Part shown: positions 26,521 through 34,332 of the stretch, piece by piece
How the letters are laid out: every line of letters starts with the position of its first letter
Position numbering within the stretch: position 1 is the stretch's first letter
Source: Micromonospora sp. Llam0
GTDB taxonomy: Bacteria > Actinomycetota > Actinomycetes > Mycobacteriales > Micromonosporaceae
Reading direction: 5' to 3'
NCBI RefSeq assembly: GCF_003751085.1
Contig: NZ_RJJY01000001.1
Location: 3,410,001 to 3,474,000 of the forward strand
Length of the DNA stretch: 64,000 bases
Notes under the pieces: generated by a model
Database searches by the model: none
Told to the model about the DNA's origin: nothing
What the model saw: only the letters and a program-made list of their open reading frames with translations
Program-made: the position numbers and the translations under genes

Positions 26521-27780
26521 GTGACACAGCGGGTACGGACACGAACAGTGACCGCTCTGATGGCGATGATCGCCACCGGTCTGGCGGCAGGCCTGGCACC
26601 CGGGACGGCGACGGCTGGCGGCCCACCGGCCGGTGGGCACGGCGGCGTCCGGTTCGCCACCTTCAACGCCTCGCTCAACCGGGGCGTCGACGGCGGCCTG
26701 GTGGCCGACCTGTCCACCCTGGGCGACCGGCAGGCCGCCAACGTCGCCGAGATCATCCAGCGGGTCCGCCCCGACGTGCTGCTGATCAACGAGTTCGACC
26801 ACGACGCCGAGGGGCGGGCCGTCGAGCTGTTCCAGCGCAACTACCTGTCCCGCGGCCAGGGCGGGGCCAGGCCGATCCACTACCCGTACCGGTTCAGCGC
26901 CCCGTCGAACACCGGCGTGCCGTCCGGGCACGACCTCAACCGCGACGGTACGGTCGGCGGCCCGGACGACGCGTACGGCTTCGGGCTGTTCCCCGGCCAG
27001 TACGGCATGGCGGTCTACTCGCGTCACCCGATCGACCGGCGATCGCTGCGCACCTTCCAGACGTTCCGCTGGCGCGACATGCCGGGGGCGCTGCTGCCGG
27101 ACGACCCGGACACCCCGGAGCCCGCCGACTGGTACTCCCCCGAGGCCCTCGCGGACGTCCGGCTGTCGTCGAAGAGCCACTGGGACGTGCCGGTGCGGAT
27201 CGGCCGGCACACCGTGCATCTGCTGGCCAGCCACCCCACGCCGCCGGTGTTCGACGGCCCGGAGGACCGCAACGGCCGGCGCAACCACGACGAGATCCGG
27301 TTCTGGGCCGACTACGTCTCGCCGGCCCGGTCCGGCTACATCTACGACGACCGGGGCCGCCGTGGCGGGCTGCGCCCGGGTGCCCGGTTCGTCATCGCCG
27401 GTGACCTCAACTCCGACCCGTACGACGGCGACAGCATCCCGGGATCGGCCCAGCAGGTCACCGGGCATCCGTTGGTCGACGACCGGCGGCCGCCGACCAG
27501 CGCCGGCGGGCCGGCGGCCAGCCAGCGCCAGGGCGGGGCGAACCTGACCCACGAGAGCGACCCCCGCTACGACACCGCCGACTTCGCCGACGGTACGCCC
27601 GGCAACCTGCGGGTCGACTACCTGCTGCCCAGCCGCCGACTGCGCACGGCGGGCAGCGGGGTGTTCTGGCCGACGCCGGACGATCCACTGTTCCGGCTGG
27701 TCGGCGACTACGACCCGACGCTGCCCGGCGGGTTCCCGACCTCGGACCACCGGCTGGTCTGGCTCGATTTGCGCTGCTGA
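26521..27780 (+). CDS. Secreted endonuclease/exonuclease/phosphatase-family hydrolase
   Basis: A 419-residue exported protein. The Sec signal peptide covers about residues 8-32 (MAMIATGLAAGLAPGTATAG). The EEP fold is complete: FATFNAS (metal-binding Asn), LLINEFDHD (catalytic Glu), HLLASHPTPPV, IAGDLNSDPYDGD (Asp/Asn pair) and the closing TSDHRLVWLDL. Such enzymes hydrolyse phosphodiesters with magnesium. Secreted actinobacterial ones may act on extracellular nucleic acids or phospholipids for phosphate. The substrate is unknown. GTG 26521 follows GGAGG at a suitable distance. Confidence 0.92.
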   Translation: MTQRVRTRTVTALMAMIATGLAAGLAPGTATAGGPPAGGHGGVRFATFNASLNRGVDGGLVADLSTLGDRQAANVAEIIQRVRPDVLLINEFDHDAEGRAVELFQRNYLSRGQGGARPIHYPYRFSAPSNTGVPSGHDLNRDGTVGGPDDAYGFGLFPGQYGMAVYSRHPIDRRSLRTFQTFRWRDMPGALLPDDPDTPEPADWYSPEALADVRLSSKSHWDVPVRIGRHTVHLLASHPTPPVFDGPEDRNGRRNHDEIRFWADYVSPARSGYIYDDRGRRGGLRPGARFVIAGDLNSDPYDGDSIPGSAQQVTGHPLVDDRRPPTSAGGPAASQRQGGANLTHESDPRYDTADFADGTPGNLRVDYLLPSRRLRTAGSGVFWPTPDDPLFRLVGDYDPTLPGGFPTSDHRLVWLDLRC

Positions 27781-27798
27781 GCGGGCGGTTCCACACGA

Positions 27799-28104
27799 TC
27801 AGTCGGTGCCGGTGGCGGCGAGCGATCCCGGTGGGCGGGCGTCGCGGGAGGCGGTCGCGTTCATTGGGATCTGCGCCGAGCGCACCCCCATGTCGAGCCG
27901 GGCCACCTGGTAGAACTGCGCCCGGGCACGGCGGTAGTCGGCGAACCCGGCCCGCCAGGTCTGTTCGTCGACCGGTTCGTCACCGGTGGCAAAGGCCTCA
28001 AGCCTCCACAACGTCTCCGTGAGGGCCTGCGCGGCAGCGATGGTCGGCCCGTCGGCGGATGGTCGGCAGGTGTTCCAGCAGAGACATCGCACTCTCCGTC
28101 GCAT
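27799..28104 (-). pseudogene. Small hypothetical gene, possibly frameshifted near its 5' end
   Basis: The open frame encodes 101 residues whose centre (AAAQALTETLWRLEAFATGD followed by WRAGFADYRRARAQFYQVAR) looks like real protein, while its first 18 residues (MRRRVRCLCWNTC) do not. A better start is ATG 28087 in another frame, preceded by GGAGAG and reading MSLLEHLPTIR. Joining this to the frame at ADGPTIAAAQ needs a one-base deletion or two-base insertion near 28050. The gene is therefore either frameshifted or carries a sequencing error. The family is not recognised. The reading of two joined frames is inference. Confidence 0.5.
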
Positions 28105-28188
28105 GGCCGGACTTCAGGGTAGGAAGCCGTCACAAGGCCGCCTGCCGGCCCCACGCCCCGGTCCCCCGACAACCTCCGCTTGCCCCAC

Positions 28189-28223
28189 CTTACGCCGTAA
28201 GTTAACCTGCCTTACAGCGTAAG
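28189..28223. promoter_or_regulatory. Two near-identical CTTAC-GTAAG operator-like sites, 22 bp apart
   Basis: CTTACGCCGTAAG (28189-28201) and CTTACAGCGTAAG (28211-28223) are palindromes with arms CTTAC/GTAAG, spaced centre to centre by 22 bp, about two helical turns. They look like paired TetR-type operators in the promoter of the DUF4386 gene (start 28273). No TetR gene is next to them. Confidence 0.6.
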
Positions 28224-28272
28224 ACTGCCGGTCGCGGCTACGGACGCCCGGAGGACAAGGAGTGGAATTCTC

Positions 28273-28976
28273 ATGAGCGATCTGGTCCGCGCGGCGCGAC
28301 TGACCGGCGTGTTCTACCTGGGTCTCGCAACAACCGCCATGCTCGGCTTTCTGATCGTCCGACCCCAGCTGTTCATCGCTGGCGACCCCGCAGCGACACA
28401 GGGCAACCTGGTCGGACACGAAACACTCGCCCGCGTCGGCGTCGCGCTCGAGTTGGGCGTTGTCGTCACCCAGGCGCTCGCCGCCGTCTGGTTCTACCGC
28501 CTCTTCCGTACCGCCGACCCGCTCGCCGCCGGCAGCATCGGCGCGTTCGGTCTCGTCAACGCGGTGGCGATCATGGGCAGCGCGGCGATGCTCGCCACGG
28601 CGGTCGAGGTCGCGGGCGAGCCGGGCGGCGACGTCGCGGCCACCGTCCAGACCCTCTACCTGGTCAGCGGCAACCTGTGGGGGTGGGCAACCTGTTCTTC
28701 GGGCTGTGGCTCATCCCGATGGGCACCTGTGTGCTCCGGTCACGTTTGATGCCCCGACCGCTCGGCTGGGTGCTCGTCGTCGGCGGCATCTGCTACCTCG
28801 CCAGCGGCTTCCTGCTCTACCTCGCGCCCGACGCCCAGGTCGTCGCCGACCTGCTCGTGGTGCCGGCCACCGTCGGCGAGCTCTGGATGATCGGCTACCT
28901 GCTGACCGTCGGCGTCCGCCAGGACCTGTCCCGCACCACCCCGACGACGTCCGGCACCTCCACCGCCGCTGCCTGA
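28273..28976 (+). pseudogene. DUF4386-type membrane protein gene with a frameshift
   Basis: Two overlapping frames together make one protein of about 234 residues. The first (28273-28749) begins MSDLVRAARLTGVFYLGLAT and reads well to LYLVSGNLWG. The second, from about 28680, continues VGNLFFGLWLIPMGTCVLRS and ends at 28976. The switch falls at a run of five G in CTGTGGGGGTGGGC near 28676-28684, where a sixth G would restore Leu-Trp-Gly-Val-Gly. The combined protein has about six hydrophobic segments and matches the layout of actinobacterial DUF4386 membrane proteins of unknown function. Either a recent one-base deletion or a homopolymer sequencing error explains this. The intact upstream operators suggest the gene was regulated recently. 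Confidence 0.8.
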
Positions 28977-29059
28977 AGGCTTGGCACCGCAGGCCCGGCA
29001 ACCCCACTCCAGCGAAGGGCCGGGCAGGGCCGTACTTGAAATCGATTCATCACTGTCCC

Positions 29060-29089
29060 TTGTAAGGGCCGACGGACGGTCGATAGACT
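29060..29089 (+). promoter_or_regulatory. Putative sigma-A-like promoter of the S1 protease gene
   Basis: TTGTAA (29060-29065) and TAGACT (29084-29089) are spaced by 18 bp and lie about 90 bp upstream of the protease start at 29179. The -35 box is inside a small palindrome CCCTTGTAAGGG. Prediction by consensus only. Confidence 0.4.
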
Positions 29090-29178
29090 GCGGACTATCC
29101 GGTGTGGTTACCGCACAAGCGACCGGAACACGACGGCCGGCGGGCCACTCAAGACACTTGAGCCTCCGGGAGACAGCC

Positions 29179-30267
29179 ATGAAGAAGCGACTCTCGGGCA
29201 CCCGACGCGGCCTCCTCGCGCTCGCCACAGCCGCTACGGTCGGCCTCGCGTCGGTTGCCACCACCAGCGCGCCTGCGGCTGCGGCACCGATGCGCGCAGA
29301 CCGCACCGGCGAGGCGGTGGCGCTGGTGGAACGCCTCGGTGACCGATCCGCTGGCGCCTACCTCGACCCGGCGAGTGGACGGGTGGTGGTGGCGGTGACC
29401 GACGAGGCGTCCGCAGCCCGGGTCCGCGCCGTCGGCGCGCTGCCGAAACTGGTGCGCTACAGCACGGCGGAACTGAAGGCGGTAGAGACCGGACTCGTCG
29501 ACCGTGCCTTGGTGCCGGGCAGCGCGGTCTCCGTCGATCCGGTCACCAACCAGGTCGTGATCGAGATCGACACCGGCGTCACCGGTGCCCGGCTGGCGCA
29601 GGTCCGCAGCGCCGTCGCACGAGCCGGCGCCGCGGCCCGGATCGAACGGCTGTCCGGCCCGCTCACCACCTACGATCTGCGCGGCGGCGAGCGGATCAGC
29701 GCCGGCAGCAGCTACTGCTCCGCCGGGATCATGATGGCCGACTACTTCACCGGTGATCAGCACGTGGTCACCGCAGGTCACTGCACTGCCGCAGCCTCCA
29801 CCTGGTCGGTCGGCGGCTCGCCGCTCGGGACCTCCTGGGGGACCCACTATCCGGGCGACGACTTCGGCTTCATCCGAAGCAGCGGCACCGTGCCGCTGGT
29901 CGGTGAGATAAAGGTGCATTCCGGCACGGCAGACGTGCAAAACATCGGGTCGGTGAGCCAGCTACTGCTGAACTCGTACATCAACCGCAGCGGGGCCACC
30001 ACCGGCGCGAGGCAGGGCCGGCTCACCGCCGTGAACGTCAGCGTTCGATACACCAGCGGACACGTCATGACCGGCATGTTCAAGACGACAGCCTGCGCCG
30101 AACCGGGCGACAGTGGCGGACCGTTCTACGTGTCGATCCCGTTCATCGGCACCACCGCCTACGGCCTGACCTCCGGCGGCTCCGGCAACTGCAGCTCCGG
30201 CGGGGTGACCTACGCGCAGCCGCTGGACGAGGTGCGCGACAGCTACCCCAACCTGTACGTCATTTGA
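29179..30267 (+). CDS. Secreted S1-family serine protease (streptogrisin/alpha-lytic type)
   Basis: A 362-residue preproprotease. The signal peptide ends near residue 37 (APAAAA), an alpha-lytic-type pro-region follows (about 40-168), and the mature chymotrypsin-like domain begins near 170. The triad is His201 (VVTAGHCTA), Asp227 or 228 (YPGDDFGFI) and Ser312 (PGDSGGPFY). Cys180-Cys202 and Cys306-Cys335-type disulfides are possible. ATG 29179 follows GGGAGA. The last codons read Asn-Leu-Tyr-Val-Ile-stop, and the TGA stop (30265-30267) coincides with the right-end boundary of the IS element, so the natural C-terminus may have been changed by the insertion. The catalytic domain itself is complete. 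Confidence 0.92.
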   Translation: MKKRLSGTRRGLLALATAATVGLASVATTSAPAAAAPMRADRTGEAVALVERLGDRSAGAYLDPASGRVVVAVTDEASAARVRAVGALPKLVRYSTAELKAVETGLVDRALVPGSAVSVDPVTNQVVIEIDTGVTGARLAQVRSAVARAGAAARIERLSGPLTTYDLRGGERISAGSSYCSAGIMMADYFTGDQHVVTAGHCTAAASTWSVGGSPLGTSWGTHYPGDDFGFIRSSGTVPLVGEIKVHSGTADVQNIGSVSQLLLNSYINRSGATTGARQGRLTAVNVSVRYTSGHVMTGMFKTTACAEPGDSGGPFYVSIPFIGTTAYGLTSGGSGNCSSGGVTYAQPLDEVRDSYPNLYVI

Positions 30268-30400
30268 CATCCTCGCCGCCCTAATCGGCGGCGATTCCAG
30301 CCACGCTGCGCGTGACACGCGCAGTGTTCTGGTGGGTTACCGTTTCACCGCGCGGTGCCGGGACGGGTCCCGGTCCTACCCGCGCTCCACGGTCGTTGAA
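30268..30400 (-). ncRNA. Probable omega RNA (reRNA) of TnpB
   Basis: In IS200/IS605 elements the TnpB guide RNA is made from the 3' end of tnpB through the right end. Here that interval contains the right-end hairpin (30273-30294) and, just inside, CTGCGCGTG-A-CACGCGCAG (30306-30324), another strong stem. The 5' limit is a guess. The guide would be the flanking bases beyond 30267, which are the complement of the last codons of the S1 protease gene. Confidence 0.45.
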
Positions 30401-31513
30401 GTCCGCCTGCCCGGCGGCCTTGATGTTGATCGCCGCGTTGACGTCCCGGTCGTGGAGACCGCCACACGGACACACCCACGACCGCACGTCCAGCGCCATC
30501 TTCTCGTTGATCCGGCCGCAGTCCGAGCACATCCGGGTGGACGGGAGCCACCGGTCCACCCGGGCGAACGTGCGCCCGTACCTCGCCGATTTGTACTCCA
30601 GCATGGCGACGAACGACGACCATCCGGCGTCGTGCACGGACTTCGCCAGCCGGGTCCGGCCGAGACCGGCGACACACAGGTCCTCGACGTACACCGCTTG
30701 ATTCTCGCGGATGATCGTCGTGGACAGCTTGTGCTGCCAGTCCCGCCGGGTGTCGGCCACCCGGGCGTGCGCCCTGGCGACCTTCACGACAGCCTTCCCG
30801 CGGCGGTTGCTGCCCCGCTGTTTACGCGACAGGGCCTGCTGCAGCCGCTTGAGCCTGCGGGCCGCGCGGCGCAGGAACCTCGGCGCGGCCACCTTCGTGC
30901 CGTCCGACATGACCGCGAAGTGCGTCAGCCCCAGATCGATCCCCACCTCGGCGTCGGTCGGCGGCAACGGCTCGTCCTCGCTGGTCTGCACGACGAACGA
31001 GGCGAAGTACCGACCGGCCGCGTCCCGGATGACCGTCACGGACGACGGGTCCGACGGCAACGACCGGGACCAGCGGACCGTGAGGTCGCCGATCTTCGGC
31101 AGCCGCAGACGGCCGTTGTCCAGCACCGTGAACCGGGAGTTACGGGTGAAACGGATGGCCTGCCGGTTGTCCTTACGGGACCGGAACCTCGGCGGCGCCA
31201 CCGTGCGGCCTTCACGCCCGCCCGTGATCGAGGCGAAGAAGTTGCGGTACGCGGTGTTCAGGTCCGCGAGGGCCTGCTGCAACACCACCGCCGACACCTC
31301 GCCCAGCCACGCCCGCTCCGGAGTCGTCCTGGCCCGCGTGATGACCCGCCTGGACAGCTCGGCGTCCGACACGTACGGCAGACCCTGCTCGTGGGCGGTC
31401 TGCCGGAGGCGCAGCCCGTCGTTGAACACCACCCGGGCGCATCCGAACGCCTTCGCCAGCTCGATCTGCTGGCCGGGTGTCGGATAGACCCGGAACTGGT
31501 ACCGGAGCTGCAC
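30281..31513 (-). CDS. tnpB: TnpB RNA-guided nuclease (IS605 OrfB)
   Basis: A 410-residue TnpB. The three RuvC catalytic positions are present: Asp in VGIDLGLTHFAV, Glu in QAVYVEDLCV and Asp in LHDRDVNAAINI. The zinc ribbon is CSDCG...WVCPCGG, where the second pair is spaced C-x-C instead of the usual C-x2-C. The N-terminal QLRYQFRVYPTPGQQIELAK and helix-turn-helix DAELSRRVITRARTTPERAW are typical. It should cut DNA next to a short adjacent motif under guidance of the RNA made from the right end. The GTG at 31513 gives the family-standard start; an in-frame GTG lies at 31522. The protein appears intact. Confidence 0.93.
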   Translation of the reverse strand: MQLRYQFRVYPTPGQQIELAKAFGCARVVFNDGLRLRQTAHEQGLPYVSDAELSRRVITRARTTPERAWLGEVSAVVLQQALADLNTAYRNFFASITGGREGRTVAPPRFRSRKDNRQAIRFTRNSRFTVLDNGRLRLPKIGDLTVRWSRSLPSDPSSVTVIRDAAGRYFASFVVQTSEDEPLPPTDAEVGIDLGLTHFAVMSDGTKVAAPRFLRRAARRLKRLQQALSRKQRGSNRRGKAVVKVARAHARVADTRRDWQHKLSTTIIRENQAVYVEDLCVAGLGRTRLAKSVHDAGWSSFVAMLEYKSARYGRTFARVDRWLPSTRMCSDCGRINEKMALDVRSWVCPCGGLHDRDVNAAINIKAAGQADFNDRGARVGPGPVPAPRGETVTHQNTARVTRSVAGIAAD

Positions 31514-31538
31514 GAACCACACGATATCACGTTGGTCT

Positions 31539-32009
31539 ATGGCAAAACTCGAGGTTATCCGTACCGACAGGCACTGCGTCTTCGCGATGCACGTCCACTT
31601 GGTTTTCGTGACGAAGTTCCGGCACACGGTGTTCGACGACCGGCACCTGACCCGCATGGAACCCATCATGCGGGACGTGCGCCGCGACTTCGAGGCCGAA
31701 CTGGTCGAGTTCAACGGCGGCCACGACCACGTCCACCTGCTGGTCGACCACCCACCCAAAGTCGCCGTTTCCCGCCTGGTCAACTCACTCAAGGGCGTCT
31801 CGTCGCGCCGCCTGCGGCAGGAATTTCCCGACCTCGCACGCCACTACCACCGGGCCAACAAACTCTGGTCGGGCTCGTACTTCGCCGGCTCCGTCGGCGG
31901 CGCGCCACTGAGCATCGTGAAGCAGTACATCGAACAGGAAACCGGCCAGGTTAGAGCACTGCTCGGGCCCTGGCGGCCTCCCAGCGCGGGTCTTCACCCC
32001 CGGGCCTGA
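31539..32009 (+). CDS. tnpA: IS200-type Y1 transposase TnpA
   Basis: A 156-residue single-tyrosine HUH transposase. The metal-binding HUH motif is in HDHVHLLVD, the N-terminal strand MHVHLVFVTKFRHTVF matches IS200, and the nucleophile tyrosine is in IVKQYIEQETG. It moves the element as single-stranded DNA by cutting at the hairpin-marked ends. The protein continues about 20 residues after that helix (LLGPWRPPSAGLHPRA), longer than some relatives, and its TGA stop lies in the left-end hairpin loop. It is divergent from tnpB. Confidence 0.94.
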   Translation: MAKLEVIRTDRHCVFAMHVHLVFVTKFRHTVFDDRHLTRMEPIMRDVRRDFEAELVEFNGGHDHVHLLVDHPPKVAVSRLVNSLKGVSSRRLRQEFPDLARHYHRANKLWSGSYFAGSVGGAPLSIVKQYIEQETGQVRALLGPWRPPSAGLHPRA

Positions 32010-32184
32010 AGGCCGGAGCACTGGCGCGCATTCCGGTAGCGGCGACGGCGCCCCGACCCGGCGTCCGCGCCGCGCCGCGCTCCGGACGTTTCCGCGCCAA
32101 CGGCAGGGGTATGCGAAGTCGCGGCGGTCCGCCCGATCGGGTGGACCGCCGCGACCGCTCGTAGCCATGCGGAAGGAACCAGGT

Positions 32185-32631
32185 ATGAACCGGAGCTACC
32201 TGCGGCTGGGCGCCGCGTTGATGCTGAGTTTCGTGGTGATGCTGCTGCTGACGTACTCGATGATCTGGACCATCGACGATTTCTACCTCAACCTCAGCAA
32301 CACCTACATGGCGTTGATGATGGTCGCCCCGATGGGGGCGATCATGCTCGGGGTGATGTGGATGATGTTCGGCAACCGTACGCTGAACGTGATCCTGGCG
32401 GTCGGGTTCGTCGTCCTGTTCGGGGTGGCGTTCTACTTCGGCCGGCAGGAGAGCTTCATCGGCAACGAACAGTTCCTCAAGTCGATGATCCCGCACCACT
32501 CGCGGGCGATCCTGGTCTGCGAGCGGTCGGACATCACCGACCCGGAGATCATCGAGCTGTGTGGACAGATTGTCGAGACGCAGCAGGAGGAGATCGACCA
32601 GATGAAGCAGATCCTACAGCGGTACGAATGA
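32185..32631 (+). CDS. DUF305-type membrane protein
   Basis: A 148-residue protein with three transmembrane segments (about 8-30, 38-62 and 68-88), followed by a DUF305-like helix with the histidine pair in FLKSMIPHHSRAILVCERSD and a C-terminal amphipathic helix (VETQQEEIDQMKQILQRY). DUF305 proteins are four-helix bundles often linked to copper or other metals. The His-His and Cys here fit metal binding, but the function is unproven. ATG 32185 is preceded by AGG and gives MNRSYLRLG. An ATG at 32167 has no ribosome-binding site. Its stop overlaps the next start (ATGA), so the two genes are coupled. Confidence 0.85.
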   Translation: MNRSYLRLGAALMLSFVVMLLLTYSMIWTIDDFYLNLSNTYMALMMVAPMGAIMLGVMWMMFGNRTLNVILAVGFVVLFGVAFYFGRQESFIGNEQFLKSMIPHHSRAILVCERSDITDPEIIELCGQIVETQQEEIDQMKQILQRYE

Positions 32632-33149
32632 GTCACCTCCGCGCGGCGCTCGGCGTCGTCCTCGCTGTCGTCGCCATCGGGACGGGCACCCTGGCGGCCT
32701 GCACCGCCGACCCGCCGGAAGCCGGCACCGGCCCGCCCGCCACCAGCGCCGACCCGGTCGACCAGCGGTCAGCGGCACCGCCGCCGGTCGCGCCCGCTCC
32801 GACGATCGCGCCGCTGCCCGGCCCAATGGCCGATGCCCGGCCCGTCGCCTCGGTGGCCGCCACCAGCGGCCCGGTGTCGGTCGGCACGGTCGAGGTCCCG
32901 CCCGGCCGGTTGTCGGTCAGCCTCGATTGCATCAGCGGCGGCCGTGGGGATGCCGCCGCCGCCAGCGGCGCTGCCGACCTCGCGGTGTTCCTCGACCCGG
33001 GGATGCGGTTCGAGTTGCAGTGCCCCGCCGACGAGGTGACGATGACCCGCAACGTCGACCGGGACCACCCGGGCGGCCCGGTCACCATCCGGGTCGAGGC
33101 CGGCGCGGACGTGCGGTGGAACCTGCTGGTCGAGCATCAGCCGGGCTAG
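32628..33149 (+). CDS. Putative lipoprotein, partner of the DUF305 protein
   Basis: A 173-residue exported protein. The hydrophobic signal ends in the lipobox LAAC (Cys25), then comes a Pro/Ala-rich linker to about residue 70 and a small beta-rich domain with two cysteines (VSLDCIS and FELQCPADE). No family is recognised. It overlaps the DUF305 gene by four bases and lies 9 bp before the HIT gene, so it probably shares their transcript. A role outside the membrane together with the DUF305 protein is inference from the coupling. Confidence 0.75.
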   Translation: MSHLRAALGVVLAVVAIGTGTLAACTADPPEAGTGPPATSADPVDQRSAAPPPVAPAPTIAPLPGPMADARPVASVAATSGPVSVGTVEVPPGRLSVSLDCISGGRGDAAAASGAADLAVFLDPGMRFELQCPADEVTMTRNVDRDHPGGPVTIRVEAGADVRWNLLVEHQPG

Positions 33150-33158
33150 GCTGCGCCG

Positions 33159-33590
33159 GTGAACGGGTGCGTGTTCTGCCGGATCATCGCCGGGGAGTCC
33201 CCCGCGTGGCGGGTCGCCGACTCCCCCGCCGGGGTGGCCTTCCTGGACACCCGGCCGGTGTTCCCGGGCCACGTGCTGATCAGCCCGCGCCCGCATGTGG
33301 TCACCCTGACCGACCTGCCGCCGGCCGACCTGGCCGGGTACTTCTCACTGGTGCAGCGGGTCGCGGCGGCGGTCGAGGCCGGGCTCGACGCGGGCGGCAC
33401 CTTCGTCGCGATCAACAACCGGGTGTCCCAGTCGGTGCCGCACCTGCACACCCATGTGGTGCCCCGGACCAGGGGCGACGGGCTGCGCGGCTTCTTCTGG
33501 CCGCGTCGGCGCTACGCCGACGACGTCGAGGCCCGACGGCACGCCGAACGGGTCGCCGCCGCGTTACCTCCCGAGCCCGATCTGCCGTGA
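33159..33590 (+). CDS. HIT-family nucleotide hydrolase/transferase
   Basis: A 143-residue histidine-triad protein. The motif His95-x-His97-x-His99 (VPHLHTHVVP) is complete and His97-type histidine would be the nucleophile. CVFCRIIAGESPAW at the N-terminus holds the Cys-x2-Cys zinc pair of the Hint/HinT group. Members hydrolyse AMP-lysine, AMP-NH2 or dinucleoside polyphosphates. The GTG start at 33159 gives the standard CxFCRI opening and lies 9 bp after the lipoprotein stop. Confidence 0.93.
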   Translation: MNGCVFCRIIAGESPAWRVADSPAGVAFLDTRPVFPGHVLISPRPHVVTLTDLPPADLAGYFSLVQRVAAAVEAGLDAGGTFVAINNRVSQSVPHLHTHVVPRTRGDGLRGFFWPRRRYADDVEARRHAERVAAALPPEPDLP

Positions 33591-33660
33591 AAACAAATTG
33601 ATAGACAAAAGTCAGTGACATGATAGCTACTGTCGGCATCAGCAGCTACCGTCAGCAACG

Positions 33661-34287
33661 ATGGCTCGACTGAATGGTCCCTACCGGCTGGCACCGGTGG
33701 CGCTCGCACTCGCCGTACTTGTCGGCGGGTGCGGCGGTGGATCGTCCCTGCCGGAGCTGTCACCCCCGGCGTTCCGGACGACAACGGCCGAGCCGACGCC
33801 GACGCCGACCGGTCCCCGGTACGGCGCCGACGGCCTCGACCTGTGCCAACTGGTCGATCTCGACCCGCTGGCGGCCCTCGCCGTCACCGTGGAGTCCACG
33901 GATCCCACGCCACCACGGGCGACACCCGGCGCGGCGTGCCTGTTCAAGCTCGTCACCCGCAGTGGGCACCTCGGCAGCCTGCGGGTGGAGGCGGCGACGC
34001 CGGCGACAGTGGCCGATGCCGAGAGGCTGTACCGCGACCGGGGTGAGTTCACCGTCATGTTGCCGGAGGGCGGTGTGCCGGGCCTCGGCGACCAGGCGGC
34101 GGCGTTCGCCCGGCGGACGGAGCCGGGCTTCAAGTACGCCGAGTACATGATCCACGTGCGGCTCGCCAACCTGATGCTCCTGGTCTGGCTGGCCGTCGGT
34201 GGAAACGAGTTCGTCCCCACCGACCAGCTCGCGGCCCCGGCCAGGACCATCGCCGGGGCGGCATTGGCCCTGGTACCGCACACCTGA
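33661..34287 (+). CDS. DUF3558-type lipoprotein
   Basis: A 208-residue lipoprotein. The signal peptide ends in the lipobox LVGGC (Cys24), followed by a Thr/Pro linker and a DUF3558-like domain from about residue 58 (GLDLCQLVDLDPLAAL, with a second Cys in GAACLFKLV that may form a disulfide). Mycobacterial DUF3558 lipoproteins (LpqB/LprG-era annotations aside) are surface antigens of unknown function. The 70-bp AT-rich gap upstream is a probable promoter. It converges on the T7SS-type genes. Confidence 0.8.
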   Translation: MARLNGPYRLAPVALALAVLVGGCGGGSSLPELSPPAFRTTTAEPTPTPTGPRYGADGLDLCQLVDLDPLAALAVTVESTDPTPPRATPGAACLFKLVTRSGHLGSLRVEAATPATVADAERLYRDRGEFTVMLPEGGVPGLGDQAAAFARRTEPGFKYAEYMIHVRLANLMLLVWLAVGGNEFVPTDQLAAPARTIAGAALALVPHT

Positions 34288-34332
34288 CCAGCTGGCGCAC
34301 CGGTGACCCGGCTGCCGCCCGTCCGCCGACGG

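Larger units (their letters stand above)
30266..32040. mobile_element. IS200/IS605-family insertion sequence with divergent tnpA and tnpB
   Basis: The element has the original IS605 layout: tnpA and tnpB diverge from a 25-bp centre and read toward the two ends. At the tnpB end the sequence GGATGTCAA (complement of 30264-30272) and the hairpin TCGCCGCC/GGCGGCGA (30273-30280 with 30287-30294) form the right end. At the tnpA end GGCC-TGAA-GGCC (32003-32014) forms the left-end hairpin. The stop codons of tnpB and tnpA lie in the loops of these two hairpins. Subterminal hairpins instead of inverted repeats, and no target duplication, are normal for Y1 transposases. The left boundary near 32040 is approximate. 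Confidence 0.85.
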
